DNA of 38,431 nucleotides, from contig JAFTNV010000007.1 of NCBI GenBank assembly GCA_017451685.1, positions 1 to 38,431 of the forward strand, written 5' to 3'. The DNA is from Alistipes sp. Its GTDB lineage: Bacteria > Bacteroidota > Bacteroidia > Bacteroidales > Rikenellaceae. This document shows, one piece after another, positions 33,609 to 38,431 of this stretch (position 1 is the first letter of the stretch; every line of letters starts with the position of its first letter). Under the pieces are notes generated by a model. It was not told where the DNA came from and did no database searches. It saw only the letters and a program-made list of their open reading frames with translations. Both the position numbers and the translations under genes were made by a program.

Positions 33609-34070
33609 TTACTTCTTCTCCTTGAGAAGGTCGCGAATCTCCGTAAGAAGCACCTCCTCCTTCGTGGGCTCGGGCTCGGGAGCCGGTGCAGGTGCGGCAG
33701 CAGCGGCTGCGGCAGCCTCCTCTTCCTCCTTCTTGCGTAGCGATGTAAGCTTGTTGATAACCTTAATCATCACGAAGATGCTCACGGCGATAATCAAGAA
33801 GTCGAGGCATGTCTGAAGGAAGGCGCCATACTTCCACAGCACCTCGGGCGTGACAACCTCACCCGCCTCATTCAGAACAGCATCCTTAAGCGTAACGCCG
33901 AGGTCGGCAAAGTTCTTGTCGCCAAGGACAACACCGAGCGGAGGCATGATGATGTCGTTAACGAGCGATGTAACAATCTTACCGAAGGCTCCACCGATGA
34001 TAACACCGACAGCCATATCCACCACATTACCCTTCAATGCGAAGGTCTTAAACTCTTGTAAAAGTCCCAT
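33609..34070 (-). CDS. mscL: large-conductance mechanosensitive channel MscL
   Basis: This 153-aa inner-membrane pentameric channel opens at high membrane tension to release solutes under hypo-osmotic shock. The N-terminal [33 protein letters not shown] is the MscL signature (amphipathic helix and TM1); TM2 lies at about 87-107. The C-terminal cytoplasmic helix is preceded by an Ala/Pro/Glu-rich run of about 25 residues, longer than in E. coli. It is monocistronic with its own promoter. Confidence 0.96.
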   Translation of the reverse strand: MGLLQEFKTFALKGNVVDMAVGVIIGGAFGKIVTSLVNDIIMPPLGVVLGDKNFADLGVTLKDAVLNEAGEVVTPEVLWKYGAFLQTCLDFLIIAVSIFVMIKVINKLTSLRKKEEEEAAAAAAAAPAPAPEPEPTKEEVLLTEIRDLLKEKK

Positions 34071-34109
34071 AGTTATTGCTTTTAAGTTAATAATTGTCCG
34101 TTTCTATGA

Positions 34110-34140
34110 CAAAATTAACTAAAAAGTTTTAATTATGCAA
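34110..34140 (-). promoter_or_regulatory. mscL promoter
   Basis: On the minus strand TTG (34138-34140), a 20-nt spacer and TAATTTTG (34110-34117) match consensus, 39 bp before the ATG. Confidence 0.6.
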
Positions 34141-34164
34141 CACTATGATACCTAACAACACCGA

Positions 34165-34201
34165 GAAGGGGCGCACGGCAACCAAACCGCACATCCCCTT
34201 C
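34165..34201 (-). terminator. weak hairpin downstream of the small lipoprotein
   Basis: Perfect 7-bp arms GAAGGGG (34165-34171) and CCCCTTC (34195-34201) with a 23-nt loop lie 64 bp beyond the lipoprotein stop. No clear T-run; a terminator role is tentative. Confidence 0.3.
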
Positions 34202-34264
34202 CGTGGCCAACAGCATGTCGGCAGTTAAACTTTATACTTAACTATGCAATGGAAGATAAAGGTC

Positions 34265-34849
34265 TTAGTCGATGACAACAGTCTCGTCAACCTCGATACC
34301 CCAGTCGAAGAGGTCGGCAGCACACTGCATCTGCATGTCGGTAATCTTGTCGACATCGGCCTGGGTGCCATCCACCAGAGCATCGAAGAAGGCTGTCGTG
34401 GTGTGGTAGGTGCGCTTAATCTTATGCGAGAGACAGTCGTAGAAGGCGCGCTGTGCCTGGTGATTGAGGCCCGCGGGAAGGATGCCGTCGGCAACAAGCT
34501 GCGGATAGGGGAAGATGTTACGCAGGTTGTGCGGGTCGGTATTCAGCTCCTCGACGATGGTCGACACCACGTACACCTCCACCGTATCGCCACGCCCGGG
34601 GAGCTCGACAAAGGTGGTATATACGGGGTAGTCTATCTCTATGGCCTCGACAACATCGCCCGAGAAGTCGATAAACTCGGCCTCGGCAAGGTTATCCAAG
34701 TAGACCATGTCGCGGTAGGCCCTAAGCTCCTCGCGTAGCTTATTACGCTCCGCCTCACCCCACTTCTTCTCCTTCGCACATCCACTTCCGAGGATGATGG
34801 CCGCGAGGGCCACAATCGTAAATAGATACTTTTTCATTGTCATAATCAT
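34265..34849 (-). CDS. hypothetical lipoprotein coupled to the channel gene
   Basis: This 194-aa protein has a lipoprotein signal (lipobox GSGC, Cys24 counting from the ATG at 34849; a start at 34837 gives a more usual signal length). The mature part is acidic and predicted helical, with EAERNKLREELRAYRDMVYL and later KIKRTYHTTTAFFDALVDGTQADV. I recognise no family. The 34849 ATG overlaps the channel gene stop as ATGA, so the pair is translationally coupled and the lipoprotein may assist or sense with the channel; that link is inference. Confidence 0.7.
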   Translation of the reverse strand: MIMTMKKYLFTIVALAAIILGSGCAKEKKWGEAERNKLREELRAYRDMVYLDNLAEAEFIDFSGDVVEAIEIDYPVYTTFVELPGRGDTVEVYVVSTIVEELNTDPHNLRNIFPYPQLVADGILPAGLNHQAQRAFYDCLSHKIKRTYHTTTAFFDALVDGTQADVDKITDMQMQCAADLFDWGIEVDETVVID

Positions 34850-35520
34850 TGTTTTGGTTTATCCCCACCCTCTGCAACTTGCGTGCCATCGTAGAGTGAT
34901 GTTACGTAGACGGTAAAAACGGGAAACATCGCCATGCCGAGGATGGGAAGAAGAACACACAATATCTTACCTATGGCCGTCACGGGGAATATCTCGGCAC
35001 CCACTGTTGTGAGGTTCATCCACGACCACCAGAGGGCATCACCGAAGTTAGCTACGGCATGGTTTACCGGAGCCTCATACTCGTAGAATAGGAGCGCTGC
35101 GACATATCCCGACAGGACGACCGTGGCGACGTATGCCCACAAGAGGCGCGTGGTGCGGCGTTGTATGAGCCAGCGCAGGGTGATATAGAGCGCCATAACG
35201 CTGCGTAGCACGACTACCCCACTCATCACTATCTGCGCGGTATGCGAAAGCGCCATATCGAGGTAGACAGCAATGGCGTGGTACGGTATCGAGAGCACCA
35301 ATATATATATGTTACGCGCGAGAAAATGCAGGGGCTTCGTATCGTGAGCCATGAGCACGAAGAAGTCGAGGCAGTAGATGAGGCACACCACAGCCGAGGC
35401 CATGGTAAACCACGAGGTGAAGGCCTCGAGCTCGCGATAGTATATTATCTCGAGCGAGAGTGCCACAAGGAGCAGGATGCTCGCAACAAGTGCAAGGATG
35501 TTTGTGATACGTAGAAGCAT
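34846..35520 (-). CDS. potassium-channel-like membrane protein with non-canonical filter
   Basis: This 224-aa membrane protein (ATG at 35520; a TTG at 35547 is in frame but unlikely) has about five or six hydrophobic segments. The C-terminal pair flanks a pore-loop-like sequence, ALWWSWMNLTTVGAEIFPVT. This is the K+ channel P-loop pattern, but the filter reads TVGAE instead of TVGYG. The arrangement resembles voltage-gated-like ion transporters without an obvious Arg-rich S4 (only RSVMALYITLRWLIQRR). Ion selectivity cannot be predicted. It is the first gene of a pair with a small lipoprotein. Confidence 0.75.
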   Translation of the reverse strand: MLLRITNILALVASILLLVALSLEIIYYRELEAFTSWFTMASAVVCLIYCLDFFVLMAHDTKPLHFLARNIYILVLSIPYHAIAVYLDMALSHTAQIVMSGVVVLRSVMALYITLRWLIQRRTTRLLWAYVATVVLSGYVAALLFYEYEAPVNHAVANFGDALWWSWMNLTTVGAEIFPVTAIGKILCVLLPILGMAMFPVFTVYVTSLYDGTQVAEGGDKPKQ

Positions 35521-35577
35521 AACCAAATGTTTGCACGTCGCGAACAAGAATCGTGCCCGAGAAATTTATCGAAGTCC

Positions 35578-35608
35578 TTGCTCGTTTAGCATTTTTATAT
35601 TATTTTTG
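35578..35608 (+). promoter_or_regulatory. promoter of the BACON lipoprotein
   Basis: TTG (35578-35580), a 20-nt spacer and TATTTTTG (35601-35608) match consensus, 32 bp before the ATG at 35641. Confidence 0.6.
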
Positions 35609-35640
35609 TGTAGTTGTATTAACCAAAAAAACTACGTATC

Positions 35641-37545
35641 ATGTCACTCAAACAACTATTTTCATGCTTTGCCATCGTCAGCCTCATGTTCGTTGTAGGC
35701 TGCGAGGATAAGGCCGGCGATGTGGATAACGCAAAGCCTAACAACCCGACCGACACCCCCGAGGAGCCCGAGGCTGCGACCTTCGAGCTCGAGAAGGAGA
35801 CATTGGAGTTTACTGCCGAGGGTGGTGATGCTACCATCGCCTACACGATAACCAACCCCGTGAAGGGTGGCGTTGTGCTCACCGACTGCACCGAGGGCTG
35901 GGTGAAGAACCTCAGCACGGCGACATACGGCTCGATAAAGTTCACCGTGGCACCCAACTACACTAACAAATCGCGCGAGGCCGTCATTAATGTGACATAT
36001 ACGGGTGTCGAGGATAAGTTCTCGATAAAGGTCATGCAGGAGGCATCTACCGACCCCGTGTTTGCCATCAAGATTGTGCATAACGCACCCCGCATGCTGA
36101 TGCTCGATATCACACCTGCGGATAAGGAGACGGCCTACGTGTGCGACAGATATACGCAGGAACATATCGATGTAAACAACCTCGGCACGGATGCTGCGCT
36201 GTACAACTATCACCTCAAGGCCATGGCATACACAGCTGAGAGAAATGGTCAGTCGCTCTTTAACTACCTCAAGAACAACTCATACACGGGCAAGGCGATG
36301 GATGTGGAGTTTAATGAGCTCTACCCCGATAAGGATTATGTCGTGTTCTGCTACCACATAGACCTCAATACCGCCGAGATTATCGGTGACATCTACCGCG
36401 AGGTGATACGCACCGGCAAGCCCGAGTTATTGGATGTAGAGCTCGGCATGACATTGGAGGTGGCGAACAACGCCATAAACCAGGTTATAACCTCGAGCGA
36501 TGCCGATGTATACTTCAATACGGGCTATATGCAGATGGACTACTTCAAGTCGTACTACCACGGTGCCTCGATGGAGGAAGTATTCCCCGCGAAGTGGAAC
36601 GAGACGGTCATCATTCAGATGTCGTTTGGCAAGAGCGTAAGCCAGATTCTCGATGAGTTCTGCAGGAAGGGCTCGCAGACAATCGCGAATACGGGCCTCG
36701 CAAACTATACGGAGTATGTGTTCTACCTCTTTGCTGTAGACACCGTGACGGGCTTCGTGGCCTCGGAGCCTATATTTGCCACCGCGACGACGACGAGCGC
36801 TGAGGACTCGGGCGTGACAATCGAGATTACCGTGGAGAATATCCTCGCCAATAGCGCCAGCATATATTGGAAGGCTAGCGACCCTGCCGCCACCTTCGAG
36901 CGTAGTTTCCTCACCAAGAGCGAGTACGATGCCCTTGGCAGTAACGATGAGGCGCGCTTCGCAGCGCTGCGTGCCAACTACACATCCTTCTATGTGGCTA
37001 CGGGCGAGACTGACATGAGCCCCACAAGCCTCGAAGCTAACACCTCGTATGTAGCATTTGCCTTTGGCGTGGATGGCGAGACCCCCAACACGCGCATCTT
37101 CACCACGGAGTTCAGAACCCTCGGTGATAAGCCCGGCAAGTCGAACATAACAATTGCGTGGGACAAGCACTACAACCTTGCTGAGGTGGCTGCCGCAGAT
37201 GCCACGCACTGGGGCGACTACGCTACATACGCTAATAGTGCCCTTGTTCCTGCCACCATCAGTGGCGTGACAAGTGGCGACGATGTGTACATCATGCTCT
37301 CTACCCTACCTATTGACTACTACAACTACGACACGGAGTGGATACGCGACATCGTCAACGATAAGTATAAGGTGAACTACTACGCCAACTATAACCTTAT
37401 CATGGAGTACGAGCGCGAGTACACCATCATCGCCATAGCACGTGATGCCGATGGTAACCTCGGCACGCTCTATAAGGGTGAGGCGTGCCTCTACAAGAGC
37501 GACTCGGCAGCCGCCGGCAGCTACGTCTACAAGGAGAATAAGTAG
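35641..37545 (+). CDS. BACON-domain surface lipoprotein
   Basis: This 634-aa lipoprotein has Cys21 in VVGC, a Pro/Asn/Thr/Glu-rich linker (about 25-46) and a BACON-type beta-sandwich (about 48-138, FELEKETLEFTAEGGDATIAY ... IKVMQEAS). Repeated fibronectin-III-like modules follow, for example LYPDKDYVVFCYHID, LANYTEYVFYLFAVD and LEANTSYVAFAFGVD, three strands of the same pattern spaced by about 115-125 residues. No catalytic motif is visible. Such proteins usually present binding modules outside the cell. It is monocistronic with its own promoter and terminator. Ligand unknown. Confidence 0.8.
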   Translation: MSLKQLFSCFAIVSLMFVVGCEDKAGDVDNAKPNNPTDTPEEPEAATFELEKETLEFTAEGGDATIAYTITNPVKGGVVLTDCTEGWVKNLSTATYGSIKFTVAPNYTNKSREAVINVTYTGVEDKFSIKVMQEASTDPVFAIKIVHNAPRMLMLDITPADKETAYVCDRYTQEHIDVNNLGTDAALYNYHLKAMAYTAERNGQSLFNYLKNNSYTGKAMDVEFNELYPDKDYVVFCYHIDLNTAEIIGDIYREVIRTGKPELLDVELGMTLEVANNAINQVITSSDADVYFNTGYMQMDYFKSYYHGASMEEVFPAKWNETVIIQMSFGKSVSQILDEFCRKGSQTIANTGLANYTEYVFYLFAVDTVTGFVASEPIFATATTTSAEDSGVTIEITVENILANSASIYWKASDPAATFERSFLTKSEYDALGSNDEARFAALRANYTSFYVATGETDMSPTSLEANTSYVAFAFGVDGETPNTRIFTTEFRTLGDKPGKSNITIAWDKHYNLAEVAAADATHWGDYATYANSALVPATISGVTSGDDVYIMLSTLPIDYYNYDTEWIRDIVNDKYKVNYYANYNLIMEYEREYTIIAIARDADGNLGTLYKGEACLYKSDSAAAGSYVYKENK

Positions 37546-37564
37546 AGTTAGCCTGACCAAAGAT

Positions 37565-37597
37565 AAGACCGCCTGAAAATCCTCGGGCGGTCTTGTT
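37565..37597 (+). terminator. terminator of the BACON lipoprotein gene
   Basis: Arms 37565-37576 and 37583-37594 (one G-U) form a strong hairpin followed by GTTATTT, 20 bp after the stop codon. Confidence 0.8.
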
Positions 37598-37632
37598 ATT
37601 TGCACTCCGCTAAAGAAAAAACCTCTCGATAT

Positions 37633-37663
37633 TTTGTATATTTGGAAAATAGACGTATCTTTG
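37633..37663 (+). promoter_or_regulatory. tRNA-Ala promoter
   Basis: TTTG (37633-37636), a 19-nt spacer and TATCTTTG (37656-37663) match consensus and end 10 nt before the tRNA. Confidence 0.75.
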
Positions 37664-37673
37664 CCTCGCAAAT

Positions 37674-37747
37674 GGGGGTTTAGCTCAGCTGGTTAGAGCG
37701 CTTGCATGGCATGCAAGAGGTCGTGAGTTCGAATCTCATATCCTCCA
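37674..37747 (+). tRNA. tRNA-Ala (anticodon GGC)
   Basis: The 74-nt cloverleaf has acceptor GGGGGTT/ATCCTCC (one G-U and one T-T mismatch at pair 6-67), D stem GCTC/GAGC, anticodon stem CTTGC/GCAAG with loop ATGGCAT (anticodon GGC, reads GCC), variable AGGTC and T arm GTGAG-TTCGAAT-CTCAT. CCA is not encoded. Confidence 0.92.
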
Positions 37748-37760
37748 CAAAAATGCGAAG

Positions 37761-37784
37761 ACACTCGTTGAGTGTTTTTTTTTG
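37761..37784 (+). terminator. tRNA-Ala terminator
   Basis: Perfect arms ACACTC (37761-37766) and GAGTGT (37770-37775) are followed by a run of eight more T, a classic Rho-independent terminator. Confidence 0.85.
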
Positions 37785-37830
37785 TAGAGGAGGATTCTGC
37801 CCGCGAGAACGGGGAGGGGCTTCACCCTGT

Positions 37831-37852
37831 CATGCTGAGCGTAGTCGAGCGT
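37831..37852 (+). repeat. REP-like motif, copy 1
   Basis: GTCATGCTGAGCGTAGTCGAGC is an intergenic motif type (consensus like GTCATCCTGAGCGnAGTCGAAGG) seen in many bacterial genomes. This copy is in forward orientation relative to the two others in the window. Confidence 0.5.
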
Positions 37853-37984
37853 TGCGATTAAGCCGAGAGCAGAACAAATTTATTTGTTATGCCGAGGCGC
37901 AGCAACGAAGAGGAACTCAAGCATTTGCCCGCGAAATGCTGCCCGCTTGGTCGTTGTTATCCCTGTTGTCCCTGCTCTCTTTAT

Positions 37985-38010
37985 AGTTCCTTCGCTTCGC
38001 TCAGGATGAC
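37985..38010 (-). repeat. REP-like motif, copy 2 (inverted)
   Basis: Read on the minus strand, GTCATCCTGAGCGAAGCGAAGG resembles the motif at 37831 in opposite orientation, inside composite unit A. Confidence 0.5.
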
Positions 38011-38018
38011 CAAGCGCC

Positions 38019-38068
38019 CATAGGAACTCATAGGAACTCATCGTACCCCATAGAAACTCATCAAAAAT
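38019..38068. repeat. five tandem 10-nt repeats
   Basis: CATAGGAACT occurs twice, then CATCGTACCC, CATAGAAACT and CATCAAAAAT, in perfect 10-nt register. Consensus CATnGnAACY. Confidence 0.75.
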
Positions 38069-38235
38069 TGCGGGTTACGTTTTTGTAACCCGCAAGAGTG
38101 AGGGGGCGTGTTGGTGTAGGCGGTGGAAAAGAGAGGACAAAGACAACAGAGAGATAAACGACTATGCGGACATTATCGACCGCGACCTCGTTGTTGTCCC
38201 TGTTGTCCCTGCTCTCGCTATAGTCACTGTTGAAG

Positions 38236-38270
38236 ATCCTTCGACTGCGCTAACGCTCCGCTCAGGATGA
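38236..38270 (-). repeat. REP-like motif, copy 3 with internal insertion
   Basis: CCTTCGACTGCGCT and CAGGATGA match the inverted REP-like motif but are separated by an extra 11 nt (AACGCTCCGCT) that partly repeats the motif. It sits in unit B at the place of copy 2 in unit A. Confidence 0.5.
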
Positions 38271-38279
38271 CAAAACGCC

Positions 38280-38319
38280 CATTGTAACTCATCGTAACCC
38301 ATCGAAACCCATTAAAAAA
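38280..38319. repeat. four tandem 10-nt repeats in unit B
   Basis: CATTGTAACT, CATCGTAACC, CATCGAAACC and a degenerate CATTAAAAAA keep the 10-nt register of the array in unit A but with different bases, so the array evolves faster than the flanking 117-bp block. Confidence 0.7.
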
Positions 38320-38431
38320 TTGCGGGTTACGTTTTTGTAACCCGCAAGAGTGAGGGGGCGTGTTGGTGCAGGCGGTGGAAAAGAGAGGACAAAGACAACA
38401 GAGAGATAAACGACTATGCGGACATTATCGA

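Larger units (their letters stand above)
37951..38179. repeat. composite repeat unit A
   Basis: The unit begins TCGTTGTTATCCCTG and ends CGGACATTATCGA. In order it holds a GTTGTCCCT-like 9-mer pair, an inverted REP-like motif, five 10-nt tandem repeats, a GC hairpin (38068-38078 with 38085-38095) and a purine-rich tail. Unit B repeats the same order. Confidence 0.75.
37785..38431. other. non-coding, repeat-rich region to the window end
   Basis: No credible gene is found in these roughly 650 bp. The region contains REP-like motifs at 37831-37852, 37985-38010 and 38236-38270, 10-nt tandem repeats, a 117-bp direct duplication, and small palindromes such as AACAAAT/ATTTGTT (37873-37888) and GCATTT/AAATGC (37921-37939). 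It looks like an intergenic island of accumulated repeats downstream of a tRNA. Confidence 0.75.
38188..38431. repeat. composite repeat unit B (reaches window end)
   Basis: Same architecture as unit A. Its last 117 bp (38315-38431) match 38063-38179 with a single difference (T at 38117, C at 38369). The first part is diverged. It may continue as further copies outside the window. Confidence 0.75.

Noticed and set aside
37702..37986. 94-codon open frame starting inside tRNA-Ala
   Set aside because: It begins inside the tRNA, crosses its terminator and continues through REP-like DNA; no protein features.
37951..38431. CRISPR array
   Set aside because: The repeats are long and few, or contiguous 10-mers; there are no equal-length unique spacers and no cas genes.

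Overview
This window looks like chromosome of a gut-type Bacteroidales, most plausibly Rikenellaceae/Alistipes-like. This is inferred from roughly 50% GC, repeated copies of the Bacteroidetes sigma promoter (-7 TAnnTTTG, often with TTTG/TTG 19-20 nt upstream), many BACON-domain lipoproteins, and Bacteroidetes-restricted families (DUF5689, DUF4836, HU-CCDC81/SPOR, large NusB). It is almost entirely coding, with no phage, transposase or CRISPR array. Two tRNAs are present. A repeat-rich non-coding tail begins after the second tRNA.

Layout. (1) 190-1206: ruvB (minus). (2) 1496-10516: five same-strand genes encoding a lipoprotein with BACON and OB-like domains, a BACON/DNA-RNA non-specific endonuclease lipoprotein, a secreted endonuclease/exonuclease/phosphatase, a TonB-dependent receptor without a SusD partner, and a DUF5689 lipoprotein. 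Together they look like an outer-surface nucleic-acid capture, digestion and import system. (3) 16537-10614 (minus): DUF4836 protein, an MacB/FtsE-like ABC ATPase with a degenerate H-loop, its FtsX-like permease, a GNAT acetyltransferase and an ABC-F (Uup-type) protein, tightly packed with ATGA overlaps. (4) 16727-19612: a threonine-synthase-superfamily enzyme that reads as cysteate synthase, a class I mannose-6-phosphate isomerase, and a LuxR-type regulator with a degenerate receiver. Cysteate would feed sulfonolipid (capnine) synthesis, typical of Alistipes. (5) 19614-25730: yggS, a BACON-like lipoprotein, a VanX-type dipeptidase, DUF456, GtrA, a HU-CCDC81/SPOR cell-envelope protein, lgt and an S24-like regulator without its catalytic dyad. 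(6) tRNA-Arg(CCG). (7) 26158-30298: gyrB, udk and a lipoprotein resembling gingipain-type C25 cysteine peptidases. (8) 30364-35547: YqhD-like iron/zinc alcohol dehydrogenase, nusB, a DUF1573 protein, yajC, mscL, a small lipoprotein and a K+-channel-like protein with an unusual filter. (9) 35641-37545: a BACON lipoprotein. (10) tRNA-Ala(GGC), then about 680 bp of non-coding DNA carrying REP-like motifs, 10-nt tandem repeats and a 117-bp block repeated almost perfectly 252 bp apart.

The most interesting items are the nuclease/TonB locus, the cysteate synthase with its linked regulator and promoter palindrome, the gingipain-like lipoprotein behind gyrB-udk, and the composite repeat at the right edge. 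All functions come from reading motifs by eye; no database search was run.
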